Of a DNA stretch of 64,000 bases, positions 32,329 through 44,643 are shown in pieces; the first letter of the stretch is position 1, and every line of letters begins with the position of its first letter. The position numbers and the translations under genes were made by a program. Under the pieces are notes generated by a model that made no database searches, was not told the DNA's origin, and saw nothing but the letters and a program-made list of their open reading frames with translations. This DNA is from Limonium bicolor. Lineage: Eukaryota; Streptophyta; Magnoliopsida; Caryophyllales; Plumbaginaceae. The stretch lies in NCBI GenBank assembly GCA_023374045.1, contig CM041780.1:34466337-34530336 (forward strand), in the 5' to 3' direction.

Positions 32329-33885
32329 CCCACCTATACATGTGTGCATATATATGTAAGTATACCATTGATAAGTAATTAACGGAAGTAAATAAAATTT
32401 AAGTATAGGAATGTAAAGACTCAGTGAGTACGAATTAGGAAACGTAAGAGTAATCGAGTTGAGCTAATGATAGATTGATCATTCAATTGTATGTATATCA
32501 TAGGATTTGATTTGTGAACACCGGAGGAACGTTGGGATACAAGTACAACGGTGAACGGTATGAATTCCTCATGCCCCGTATGCTATCTTGGTTACTCTGA
32601 TTTGTGTGTTGTGTGCTAATTGATCACCAACTAAGATAAATGCACGAATCGGAGTTATTATGCTTACTTGTGAATATGTAGTGCTGTATGTGATGAATAT
32701 CTTCCTTAAATCTTAGTTTGTATAATTCATGAAATGTATGGATGATAATGAATGTGTGTATGTATGATATATTGTATTGTGACCGAATGTGTTTGAGATT
32801 GGACTTCTAATTGATTCCTAACAAGCTAACCAATCTAACTTAAATTGGTAATTAAATTGGAATGAGTAGAAGTCCGATATAGTTTCGGCCACGCGTGAGG
32901 ATGCGGAGACACAAGAGGTTGGATCCAAGTCCTGACTCTTAAACTGGTCCGCGGTCCAAATCCCTTAAGTGGGTAGCATCCCGGATTGGTGAGTCAAGTA
33001 AATCCCGGTGGTGGGACGGTGTAGTCCCCGGGCCGGAGGTCATACCGACTTAACATGAGTATGAGTAAGTAAGTAAGTAAATGAAAGTAAGTAAGTAAAG
33101 TAAGAGTAAGTAAGATGTAATGAGTAAAAGAGTAATAAGCATACCGATTAACCCGGATGCGTAATGTGGCTAACACCGTGAAGGTAAGTGAAGTGTATGT
33201 TATTGCAATGTTGCCTTGATCTGTGTAATGTATTGTATAGGCATGTATGTTGTATGCAAAGCATGTATGTATGTTAAAAATGAACCGCATGCCTATTTGA
33301 CCTTAATTAGTCGGCGTGCCCTAGCTAGCACGCGGTATATGCGGAGTTCATACGCAGCTTTTGCTGAGCCCCTTGGGGCGATGTTTTTACTACACACAGG
33401 TACAAGAGAAGGATGAAGACCGTGAAGAGATGTAGCTTTGTTTTCTTTTGTCTTCCTTTTTGGGTTGTAATTAATGAATTATGAATGGTGTACTAAGTAG
33501 TACACGGCTGTAGCTTTTGATAGCCGGTGTACCATGGGGTACACCTTTTTTGATATTGATAGGATGGAGATTGGGTATAGATGAGTAGTTGGTAGAGACT
33601 CATTCTTTTGGAAGGATTGGTAAAGGATGTAATTCGATACTTTAAAATACTCGGTAATCCAGGATTGTAAGTATGTTATATTTTCGGAGTTGGTAAGTAA
33701 TGGTAGCCGCTCGGTATACTTTGATCATCAGACCGTGACTGTAAGTAAGGTAAGCCTAGCTAGCCGTATGGGCGGTTAGCGGCGTTGTACCACCCGCCGT
33801 AGTAGCGTAGTAATTCCGCTGCGAACTGATAGGACTAACAGGACGATTAGACGGTAAGAATAGGATTTACGGTAGGGGTGTTACA
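30397..33885 (+). mobile_element. Element 1 3' LTR, second part
   Basis: Resumes exactly at the TG-repeat site of the 5' LTR and ends GGGGTGTTACA, followed by CAAAT. Carries the hairpin cluster at 31926-32265, a longer (TA)n near 32300, GGTGAACGGTATG at 32550 and GCCCCTTGGGGC at 33368. Highly similar to the 5' LTR, with scattered point changes. Confidence 0.94.
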
Positions 33886-34057
33886 CAAATCATCCACAAT
33901 CACGCATTTCATGAATTGTACACACTTTAATTTCAAATACAATTCAACAACAACAATACAATACAAGCACTACAAGGTGCAAAACAATCTGATTCGTGCT
34001 TTTATCTTATTAAGATGATCACACAATCAAACAAGCACACAAATCAGAGTAACCAAG
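33886..34057 (-). mobile_element. Element 0 LTR, distal fragment
   Basis: After the second CAAAT the minus strand continues LTR sequence resembling element 1 near 17171-17250 (GGTTACTCTGATTTG, then a GATCA..AAGATAA block). Homology ends at about 34057, where another repeat begins. Confidence 0.6.
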
Positions 34058-34929
34058 TGCAAACAGGTAAATTGATATACTAAAAACTAAATTAATTAAA
34101 CCTAGAAAGTAGCAAATCAATAAGTCTGTCGGGTTGCAAAAATCCCGATCACTATAGTATAGAAAGTTAAGCAACCAGATATCGAACCGCGGGACTTGAA
34201 TAAATAAGCCTAAGTCCTAAGAAAACTGGAAATTCAGGGGGTTGTGAATTGTTTTTGTGATTGAATTGATTAAATGCAAATCAAAGTTTAAATAAACGAT
34301 TAATGAAAGTGAATGATGAGTTTGATAAAGTGAGTGGAACTCCGGGTTTGGGTCGTTCTTTACTGGTTAAATCTAGTAAAATCTACAACTCAATTATGAG
34401 AAACGGAAAGGCCAATTCTTTCTATCTCTTCAATGCTAAATCCTAGTTCATTGAAGAGCTCACCTATCAGAACATGTCAACTCTAATCTAGCAGTTGGCA
34501 AAACACATATAGGCGGAATAAGTGCGAAGAATTGTTAGCGTTTGTAGAAGAGATTATCTATCCGACTAATCTCTCCCCAAATCTCCAGGTTAATTCGAAC
34601 TCCCTATTAATCACCTTATCTGATCCTAATAGGTTTCGCAGAACAACTCTATAAACTCGCGAAATTAATAGAGAAGATGAATGATAATCATTAACCTAGA
34701 AACAATCCATTACAGTCTCATAATCAAATTGCAGAATTCTTAACTACATTGTATCCATTACGAACAACCCTACCCCAGAGTTAATCCCTACTAGCCAGAC
34801 ATTGCAAAGAAGTAGATAAATACAATTAACATAGAATTCATCTAAAGGAAGAAAAACCCTCGAGTTGAACGATTATCGAGAATCAATGGCTGCAGGCGCA
34901 AGGTTGAAGATGATGGACTGACTCCCTTC
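34058..34929. other. Unclassified repeat, left part (host of element 2)
   Basis: No reading frame of note. It contains a TATCGAACCGCGGGACTTG segment of a kind seen in untranslated regions of plant Ty3 elements; I rate the assignment as weak. It continues after element 2 at 51073. Confidence 0.35.
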
Positions 34930-37900
34930 TGTAATACCCCGACCCGAAATCCAATAAACTGAACGGCGATCACTCCCAAATAAAATACAACTGCAGCGGA
35001 AATAAATACAACAACCGGGCGGTATTACAATGCCGTTGGCCACCCTTGTGACCATCAAGGCTAAGTCCAAATACAATCCTCAAATGTCACGGTCTGGAAT
35101 ACAGATACAACCCGAGATACTAGGAATCAAACTCAAGGTAAAATACTGAAATAAAATAATTAACTAATAGTAGACTCCCAAAGCTTGGTCTACCCCACCT
35201 ACACTCAGTGTGGTGATCTTCTTAAACTTCAGGTACCTGAAAAATGGGGGTGCCCCCAAAGGGGCTCAGCAAACAATGCTGGTATGGAAAACGTGCAGCC
35301 CATCGTCTACCGGGCCACACCAACTACTTTGTCGAACACATGCAGTTCATTTTTATAAAGCTGTAAACAAGCATAGTCTGATAATAACAAGTATCCATAC
35401 AAGGACAATAATGTCACATAGAACAAGATACAAAAGGTCGTGTTAGCTGAACTGAAATTCTTTAATGGTAGTCGGTCCACACAATGGGACTGACAGGTAT
35501 AACTGAATATCTTAAATAGTGGAGGTATAGTGACCTCGTTAAGATTGAAAGGTTGGGTATAAAAACCCCAGGAGATAACGTAGTTAAACCCTGAACTGAG
35601 AGGCGTGGGAAATGAATCCCACTAGAGGAAAGAAGTCTTCCTCAAACTGAACTGATGGGCATTTGAATCCCGGAAGGAATAGAGTCTTCCTCCCAACTGA
35701 ATGTTCCGTCGCGACGTAGTAGGAGACGACCTGAGACAGGTACAACTCCCGTAGCATGCATGGCCAGATCCAACTGGGCTCCTCATTCTCGAAGTATATA
35801 ATTGTTAAGTGTCATATAAAGACGTTAAACAAAACACAATGTGTATTGTCAATTATCACGTTTAGGATAATGACGTTTGTTATAAAGTGAAGTTAGTGAG
35901 AGACTTGAGTACAAGTCCTCGGTATACTGAAACGCAGGTATTTAATCCACTGGTATAGTAGTGTTTGTATGCGTGGGACATACACGTTGTAGTCAGCAAT
36001 AATCACGCACATAAAATAATACAACAGTGCACAAGAGTAAAACAACATTTTACATTAATTATCTTGGTCGTTATCTCAAACAACAGATAGCACACAAGCC
36101 GGTGTAATCCGGTAGAAAACAGGTTGCAAGAATCCCATACCGTTCACCGTAGGTTTGCAGTTGAGTATACCCTGGTCAACGTCTGGTCAAACAAAGTCCT
36201 AGAACAGGATTAACTGAGAGGGTTAATTTATGTTACCCTTATATGATGATCCTATTGAATCTTTTAACAATCTCGTATTTGTTATTTCATGTGAGGTTTA
36301 TTTCTTTTAATTACCTCATGATTTTATGTATAACTTATTTGTTATTCCCTTTTTGATTTATTATAAATCTTTTAATGTACATACATGTATTCATATAATC
36401 ATGTACTTTATTTGTTAACTATATTTAAATGTCTCACAATGACATAATATTCTTATAATCCCATTATTCTCCTTTTAGTCATAAATAATATCTTTTGTTT
36501 TCCTTTAACTTCCTTTTAACTATATAAGCCATAGTTCTAATTCCATAATTCCTTTAATTAAAAATTCTTTCTTCTAAATCCTCCAAATATCCATATAGGA
36601 CCTATACTTATTTAAATCCAAATTATTCCCCTTGTATTTCGGTTATTTATAAATCAACCCTATTAATTCATAAACTTTACACTTAAATTCTAATCTCTTT
36701 ATATTATAGAGTTTTAACTTCTTATTTAGCTAAATTACATATTCACACTAATATTTTGGTATATAGCTTTTAAATATTATAACTCTCAAAAATAGCAACT
36801 TAGCCCCTTAAATTCTCGGCAATAATAATTCATTTCCTATAATTACCATTTAACCACAAAACCTTATAAACTTTGCTTAATGCCTTATAAACTATAGTTT
36901 TAATTTCCATTCTCCATAAATGCCGAACTTATATATATAAATTCTTAAATTACCAAACTAACCCCAAAGTAATTCGGCTTTGTCATTTATTCTTCCTTAA
37001 TTACACTTTCATCCCAAAACTTTATAATAGTTTCTTAATAACTTATAAACTAAAGTCTAAATATTTAATTCCTCAAAATTTCGAAAGTGAGCCTAATAAA
37101 TCTTTTAATTATGAATTCGCCCACTAATAAATTCTAAACTTCCATAACAACTTTTATAAATTACATAATAGCCCAAAACTTTATAAAGTGTTACTTTAAC
37201 ACATATTTAAATTATCTAAAATTCATAAACTTAATTCCTAACCTTATATTATATCATATATATTCCAAGAATACCCTTAACTCTCGGTTTTATAATAAAC
37301 ACACTAAACTTTGTAAAAATTACATTTAAGCCACATAACTTAATTAATTAGCCATTTAAGCTCTAATAAAATATTCTTAACTCACCAAACTTTATAGTCT
37401 AATTTATATACCTAAGCTCATTAAAATCTATTAACACTTAGGTAATTGCGGCCATATTTATTTAATGACCAAATATATATAAAAGCGGTTTTAATTGTCA
37501 TAATAAATTACATAATTCATATGAGTCATAAACTTATGTAAAATTATTGATAGGTTCTTATATTGATTCTGAAGCTCAAAAATAAGCATTTTGCCCTTGA
37601 CATTTCGGCCTTAATTTATTTGTAACACAAATAAATTTTATGACACAAAATGTGTCTTAAGGTAAATATTTTCTCTATATGTTATAGATTATATTTTTTG
37701 GCATATATACCATATAGTTTCGGTTATATAACTAGTCATTTAAAAATTTTTGTATAAATTTTTTGACTAACTTAACAACCTTTCATAACCATGATTTCCT
37801 TAGTAACTTACTCTTAACAAGTGTTAAGTGCTTGAACTCTTCTTGAATCTCCAAGCTTTCTCGCAAGGTAATATAGATGCTCCACTTTGGTTATATGCAA

Positions 37901-39724
37901 GTGGTGAAGGAGTTTTTTAGGAGTTTAGATCTTGAATAAAGATCTTAAGTAGATTTGTAAGTATTTTTACAAGAGTTTACCTTAGACTTTTCTCCTTATG
38001 AATTCGGCACTCCTAAGGTAGATGAAGAACAAAGTTTCCTTCATGAAAATGAAGAAGGAAAACCTTAGAAGAAGTAGAACTTGGTTACACATAAAAAATG
38101 TGCTTTAAGGATTTTCAAGCATTAAAACTACCTTAAGATACCCTTGAGATGCTCCTTGGATTAATGTTGGTTTGGACAACCTCCTTGGAAACTAATTGGT
38201 GCCGAACACTCCTTGTTTATGCTAGGAAGAGTTTTGCTTCAAGACTTGCCAAGAAATGCTAGGAAATTACCTTAAAGATGAAGATAGAAGTTAATCTCCA
38301 TTAATGGACTTAAGAGCTTCAAGGAAGAAGATGAAGCTAGAAGAGAGAGGAGGGAGCTTACCAAATTCGTGGATGAAGAGGCAAGGAGAGAATGAAGGCA
38401 ACCGAATTGTATAAGGTAGAATATGCATTTGGAATTTGATTTTTGCTTTGGTCAATTTTTAATGTCAAATGACTTTACTTTTCCTTAGTTATTACATGGT
38501 TTATTGGCTCATAATGCCCATGTTCTCTGCATAAAACGGCCATGTGATGTGTGACAAGGCAAAAGATTGGAAAGAAATGATTATGAGCTAGAAGACAAGG
38601 TAAGAAAGGTAAGGTATCTTCTTTTGATTTTTCAAGTCTTGCTTGTCTTCTTCTCCTCTTGTAGCTGGACGATTTTAGGGACTGAATGGAGTATATGAAC
38701 CGGCCATGAAGAGCTAAGGAACAAGCAAGGAAGGTTACTTGCTTAAGAATCAAAAGGCAAAAGAAAAAGGAATCTACTTTTTGCTTTTAGCATTTGTTTT
38801 GTATCTAGCTCACATGGCCTTGTTCCATGACCTAATTTCGACAGCTCTCTGGTCAAATGAGACCTACATACTTTGGCATTAAGTATATAACACATGGGAA
38901 GGTGAGTCACCATGTTCTATGCCTTTTACAAATTTTAATGCAATTTTTATACTAGTTTTTGCTCTTAAAATCGGCCCCTATAGAGCACCTTGTTGACTAT
39001 CACACACAACTGATTTAGAAGGTAATTTTAACCCTTTTTAAGATTACCAATTCGTGGTATGTCAAAAACTACAAGGCAATTGCGTAAAACGCGTTTTCGT
39101 GACCCCCGAAGGTGTGTTTTTGTGCTCTAAGGAAATTTTGGGAACAAATTGTTTTTATGAGTTCCAAGTGTTTGTAAACACTTATTATAGTAAATAAACA
39201 TATATTAAGATGTTACATTGGGTTATATGAGGTTATATCAACCCATGACATAATTTACGGGCCATCGGGACACACCCGGGCAAAAAGGAGCGCTAAGAAA
39301 TCCTCCTGTGGTTTTTGCTGAATTTTGAGAAACCACTTCGTGGGTTCTCTTTATAATGGTTAATAATGATGTTAGGAACTCAAGGAATTAATTTTATAGG
39401 AGTTCGTGCCACCTCGACACTCCTCCGGACTTTTCGTGCTTTAAGGAGCGGGCGTGAGCACTCCCGAGCGTTTTGCGTTTTTGACTGAATTTAGCTTAGG
39501 GAATATATTTGTATATTCATATAATAATTGTATGACCATTTGGTTTGAATATTAGAGGGTCATACAAGGTCATGTTTGACCATATGCTTCTAAGGCGTTT
39601 TAGCGTTTATGGTGAAACGACTATTTTTACGTAACGTTTTCATGCATACGTGAAATGATTTATATTTGGATTATATTCCAATAAATAATGATTTAATAAT
39701 ATTATTTATATTTGGGGTATTTCA
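34930..39724 (-). mobile_element. Element 2 3' LTR (4,795 bp)
   Basis: Plus-strand ends TGTAATACCCC and GGGGTATTTCA. Contains the GC hairpin (35252-35265), CATACCGTTCACC (36136-36148), an AAAACGCGTTTT palindrome (39086-39097) and long AT-rich stretches. About 46-50 bp present at 47692-47740 in the other LTR are absent near 36415. Between 37390 and 38760 many single-base indels separate the two LTRs. No gene. Confidence 0.94.
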
Positions 39725-39737
39725 ATCTACCCCCCTT
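39725..39737 (-). promoter_or_regulatory. Polypurine tract of element 2
   Basis: The minus strand reads AAGGGGGGTAGAT directly before the LTR start TGAAATACCCC. It is the same tract as element 1. Confidence 0.9.
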
Positions 39738-39744
39738 AAAAAAG

Positions 39745-39761
39745 GACTTCGCCCCGAAGTC
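39745..39761. other. Hairpin next to the polypurine tract
   Basis: GACTTCG-CCC-CGAAGTC, a perfect 7-bp stem. Repeated as GACTTCG-TCC-CGAAGTC at 58319-58335 beside the tract of element 3. Confidence 0.6.
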
Positions 39762-40030
39762 TCATATCTAAATTATAAGGTTGTGGGGAATCAAGTTCCA
39801 CTAGGTATCCACAACTCAATCTAGTTTTTAGGGATCAAGTCCCAAGTCTCTATATTCCTAAGTTCACAGTGTACATCAAACACAACAAATACTTGGGACA
39901 ATATAATGTATATAATAACATAGTCACTTTTCATGTCTGATAGTGCAGAGTAGTGCACATAAACTTTTATTGTAGTGTAACAAGGTACACACCATCTAGT
40001 AGAAGTACAAGGTACATTCAAATGCAGTGT

Positions 40031-40190
40031 CACAAAAGAACACATACAAGACAACATGTCACTGAAATATGCTGAATAGTGTTACACAAGAACACATACA
40101 AGACACAGTGTCACTGAAATATACTGAACAGTGTTACACAAGAACACAGGTAAGACAAAGTGTCACTGAAATGCACAAAAGTGCAACAAC
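40031..40190. repeat. About 52-bp tandem repeat, three copies
   Basis: Units contain GAACACATACAAGAC, then GTGTCACTGAAAT and AGTGTTACACAA. Located between pol and the 3' LTR, where element 1 has a TGTA-rich tract instead. Confidence 0.85.
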
Positions 40191-40294
40191 TGAAATGCAC
40201 AACAGTGCAACAAAATGCATACTAAATTCACAAATGAAAAAGGCTCTACCCCCCAAAAAAAGAGGGGTAGCCCCCGTACCCTAGACTAAAGTGT

Positions 40295-41788
40295 CTAGTC
40301 GGTGAATAATGAGGGAAACTTCGCTCGCATATCAGCTTCTAGTTCCCATGTGGCCTCTTCCACATCGTGGTTTGACCAAAGAACTTTTACGAGACTCACA
40401 GATTTGTTTCGAGTATCTCGTGTCTTTCTGTCTAAGATTCGTTGCGGTGTTTCCACATACCGCATTGTTGGTTCTAATGAGAGTGTCTCAGGTTGTAGAA
40501 CATGAGAAGGATGAGGCATGTATTTCTTAAGCTGAGACACATGAAAAACATTGTGTACTTTGCCCAACTCAGCTGGCAAATCAAGTCGATATGCCACAAG
40601 GCCCACCCGCTCTATGATAGCGTAGGGTCCTACAAATTTCGGGCTTAGCTTGCCCTTTGTCCAAATCTGAATACACCCTTCATGGGTGATACTCGTAGAA
40701 ATACCTGGTCGCCAACCGCGAACTCAAGGTCTCGTCGCCTCTCATCAGCATATGATTTCTGTCTGTCTTGTGCTGCTTTCATGTTACTTCTGATTTGTTG
40801 TACTTCTGCCTGGACTTGCTCTAAGTACTCAGGCCCAATGATGACGGTCTCACTAGACTCGTCCCAGCACAATGGTGTGCGACATGGTCTGCCATATAAG
40901 GCTTGGAAAGGTGACATCTGTATAGAGGCGTGATAGCTGTTATTGTATGCAAACTCGATGAGATGTAGTCTATCTATCCAGCTGCCCTGGAAATCCAAGG
41001 CACATGCTCGTAGCATGTCCTCTAAGGTCTGAATAGTCCTCTCTGACTGTCCATCTGTCTGAGGATGAAATGCTGTGCTAAGCTTCAACTCAGTGCCAAG
41101 TGCCTCGCGAGTAGCTCGCCAGTATCGTGAGAGAAATCTAGTGTCTCGATCTGAAACAATAGTCTTAGGTACTCCATGATGTCTGATAATCTCCTGCTCA
41201 AATAGTTTCTGCCAACTTTGGCACTTTCCAAGTGTCTTTCATCAATAATAAACCTAGCAACCTTAGTCAGTCGTCATCAACAACAACCCAAATCATATTA
41301 AGGCCTCCTCTCGTAGGTGGTAGTCCCACCACGAAGTCCATAGATATCATAAAACTTCCATTGGAACTGGCATAGACTGTACCATACCTCCTGGTCGTCT
41401 ATGTTCGAATTTCACTTTCTGACAAGTGAGACATCGAATCACATACTCTGTCACGTCGCCCTTCATACCACTCCACCAGAAATACCTCTTCAGATCTTGT
41501 ACATCTTAGAAGCTCCTGGATGGACAGATGTGGAAGAAGTGTGGGACTCTCGAAGAATATGCTCCTTTATCTGTGCTGTCTCTGGGAATACACAATCTTC
41601 CCTTCAATCTGATTAGTCCATCATCATGTAGCTGAAACTCATATTTCCACCTCAAATGTACCGTCAGACAACTTCTGACTGATCTCCATCATTCGCTGAT
41701 CACTCTGCTGTGCTCTACGTATGTCGTCCATAAGACTCGAGCTAGCCACAATGGCATTTAGAAATGTGCTCGTCGACTAGTGCGTCTG
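40295..41788 (-). pseudogene. pol: Integrase of element 2, frameshifted
   Basis: The C-terminal pieces are readable: 41088-40645 starts in the core with STAFHPQTDGQSERTIQ (the glutamate of D,D35E) and 40606-40295 ends with [16 protein letters not shown] and FPSLFTD, matching element 1. Upstream, the zinc-binding CQKVK region near 41410, the first Asp near 41340 and the second near 41145 can be recognised only by changing frame several times. A further frame change lies between the two C-terminal pieces. Confidence 0.88.
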
Positions 41789-43658
41789 CTACAACATTAG
41801 CTTTCCCTTCTTGTACTGCAAATCAATGTCATAATCCTTAAGAAATTCAACCCATCTTCTTTGTCTCATGTTTAACTCTTTCTGGGTGAATACATACTTC
41901 AAACTCTTGTGATCCGAATATACGGTCATCTGGACACCATACAGGTAGTGGCGCCAGATCTTCAATGCAAAAACAATAGCTCCAAGCTCCAAGTCATGTG
42001 TGGGATAATTTTCCTCATGTTTCTTCAACTGTCGGGAAGCGTAGGCGACTACCTTCCCATTCTGCATGAGTACACACCCTAATCCTCTGCCTGATGCATC
42101 ACAGTAAACTTCATAACCCTCTGTGCCTTCAGGTATAGTCAAAACTGTGCTGATGTCAAAGCATTCTTCAAAAGCTCGAATGAGGTCTCACATTCAGTAG
42201 TCCATGTGAAGGTGCGTCCTTCTTCATTAAGCTGGTCATAGGTTTGGCTATTTTGGAGAAGTCTCTGACAAACCTTCTGTAGTATCCTGCTAAACCAAGG
42301 AAACTCCTGATGTCCGTAACGTCTTTGGCCTAGGCCAAGTGCGAACTGCTTCTATCTTTGCTGGATCCACCGCGATCCCAGCATCTGAGATGACATGTCC
42401 TAGAAAGGAAACTCTGTCTAACCAAAACTCACATTTGGAGAACTTAGCATAAAGCTGGTTCTCCCTTAGGATCTCAAGTACATGTCGGAGGTGACTCTCG
42501 TGCTCTTCCTTAGACTTTGAATAGATGAGGATGTCATCGATGAATACAACCACGGTCTTATCCAACTGCTCTCTGAATAATCTGTTCATCAAATCCATGA
42601 AGACTGCAGGTGCATTTGACAAGCCAAAAGGCATAACCGTAAACTCATAGTGGCCATACCGTGTTCTGAAGGCTGTCTTTTCTATGTCTTGCTCCCTGAT
42701 GGGTATCTGATGGTAGCCTGATCTCAAATCGATCTTCGAAAATACCTTTGCTCCTCTCAACTGATCAAACAAATCATCAATCCGTGGTAGTGGATATTTG
42801 TTCTTCACCGACACTGCATTAAGCTCTCTGTAATCATGCATAACGAAGGCTTCCATCCTTCTTTTTCACAAAAGCACTGGTGCTCCCCAAGGAGATACGC
42901 TAGGTCGTATGTATCCCTTGTCTAATAAATCTTTCAGCTGCTCTTCCAACTCAGCCATCTCTGCTGGTGCCATACGGTACGGTGCCTTAGCTATGGGACC
43001 GGTACCTGGTAGTAATTCGATGGAGAATCTACCTCTCTGGATGGCGGTAAGCCTGGAAGTTCCTTTGGAAAAATATCCGGAAATTCTGACACTATTGGCA
43101 TAGCTGGATCAAAGTCAGGGTCGTGCTCTACATCCTGAACATAGCATAAGTATACTTCCTTCTGCTTCCTGACGTGCTTGTACATGGACATAGTAGATAT
43201 AACCTTTATCGATGGTGCCCTAGGGCTCTGACGGTAAGATACTGTCACTCCTGATGGGCTCTTAAGCAACAGTCTGCGCTCTGCACAAAGAATGCGGCCT
43301 CTGTGCCGCCCCAGCCAGTCCATCCCGGCTATAACATCGAATCCTAGACCTCTGAACTCAATAAGATCAATAGGAAATTCCTCCTCCTTAATGCTGATAG
43401 TGGCTCCTCTATAAAGACGAGTGCAACTGATCTTCTCCTTAGACGGGAGTGCCACCTTAAAATCAGGTAACTCTACAGCGTCTAGCCCCAACTTCCCCGC
43501 AAGCGAAGGCGAAACGAAAGTATGTGAGGCTCCGGAGTCGAACAGTACTAATGCATCCACTCCATTAACCGGAAAGGTACCAGTGAGGATCGCGCCGCCC
43601 TTGCTGGCCTCCTCCTCAGTAAGTATACTTAAGGCACCTTCCGTCTCCTTAGCACAAC
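41789..43658 (-). pseudogene. pol: Protease - reverse transcriptase - RNase H of element 2, frameshifted
   Basis: Exon start at TTAG|GTTGTG (43658), matching element 1. Protease [12 protein letters not shown] lies in 43560-42991. The RT piece 42856-42290 has [19 protein letters not shown] and [12 protein letters not shown]. RNase H piece 42142-41789 has [17 protein letters not shown] and [13 protein letters not shown]. Frame breaks near 43030, 42855, 42300 and 41790 each look like one or two lost bases relative to element 1, with sequence otherwise conserved on both sides. The RNase H site occupied by the MITE in element 1 is empty here. Confidence 0.92.
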
Positions 43659-43778
43659 CTAATAACAGAATCTGAGTAAGTACTTTGATATATGATGGGG
43701 TCTAAAGACATTCACTTTCATAACAATAATGCTTCATTGATGAGATGATCTCCTTTCAGATGTCCAAACAATTACAAT

Positions 43779-44516
43779 CTAGTACTTTCTAAAAGTCAAA
43801 CTTAATCTTCCTGGTTTCATGTGAGTGGTGTTTATCACTGTCGAAGGTGCTGTGTTTAGTTATCCTCTTAATTCCATGGTATAGCAACCTTGACTTTCCA
43901 CCCATTACTAAAACATCTCCTGAACTCAATATGATTTTCTTTGCAAGGTCCACACGCTTCTGCTCGCCATAAAGGAACTCTGCGTCATCTCCAATTGACA
44001 AAGATAATACTGGTATCCCCTGTTCAAGGGACCCTTTTGTTTCATCATTGTCCTGGTGTAGTCCTAAACGGCCTCCTTCTTCATAGAAGTTGATGATACA
44101 TAGATCATCCCTTAAGTTGGGAACTGGATCTTCTTCTAATTGCTGAGCTGTATTAACTGCTTGTTCCACAATTTGTAAAAATTCTTCTGGGATTTTTGGC
44201 ACTTGTGCTCCATCTCCATTTCTTGTATCTTGGTAGGTTTTTGTGTAAGGATTCCAATCCTTTCCTAAGCACATCATTTTCAGCTTCATTTTTGATCCTC
44301 CAGGAAATTCTGGAGTGTAGAACCCTCCTGGTCCTGCTCCCAATCCTTGACATTTCCTGATGATTGCTATTTGTGTCTCCGGTGTTAGGTATCCTTTGAG
44401 TAATATCAAACCTGGTTGGATAACCTTACATTGTTCGTTCCCTGGTTCTTGTACTTTGATAATGTTTTCCTCCAGGGAGGGCGGTGAGGGGATAGGAAAG
44501 CATATCTTATAGCTTC
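43779..44516 (-). pseudogene. AlkB-type 2-oxoglutarate/Fe(II) dioxygenase of element 2
   Basis: Exon start at GTAG|GAAGCT (44516), the same acceptor and phase as element 1; no ATG matches the 20342 ATG of element 1, which favours the spliced reading. Key residues are visible: CIINFY (2OG side), GLHQDNDE (HxD), GGKSRLLYHGI (third His). About 70% identical by eye to the element 1 protein, with stretches such as GGFYTPEFPGG and KMKLKMMCLGKDWNPYTKTY unchanged. A frameshift near 43855 takes the long frame to a false end at 43789. In the other frame the R..TFRKY signature and a TAG at 43781-43779 follow, with N replaced by S (RLSLTFR). Recently disrupted, or mis-assembled by a base or two. Confidence 0.92.
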
Positions 44517-44643
44517 CTACGTGGTTTAAATTTTCTAGTGAGTTTTACTAATCTTACTAATTCTCCTAATTAGGCAATCAAGGCATGCAAGCACTCATTC
44601 ACATCATCCATTGCTCAATAAGGTTCACATGGTTTAGAAATAC

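Larger units (their letters stand above)
14738..33885 (+). mobile_element. Element 1: AlkB-bearing Ty3/gypsy chromovirus, plus strand
   Basis: Order: 5' LTR 14738-18483, tRNA-iMet primer site 18489, split gag 18711-20205, AlkB exon 20361-21100, protease-RT-RNase H-integrase 21242-24803, polypurine tract, 3' LTR from 25255. CAAAT flanks both ends. Long LTRs, the iMet primer site, the gag type and an integrase tail with a [13 protein letters not shown] segment fit the Tekay/Del chromovirus group. The copy is dead: a stop at gag codon 6, stops at 23319, 24213 and 24402, a 174-bp MITE in RNase H and a 4.8-kb LTR insertion in the 3' LTR. Without those two insertions the copy is about 14.2 kb. Confidence 0.95.
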
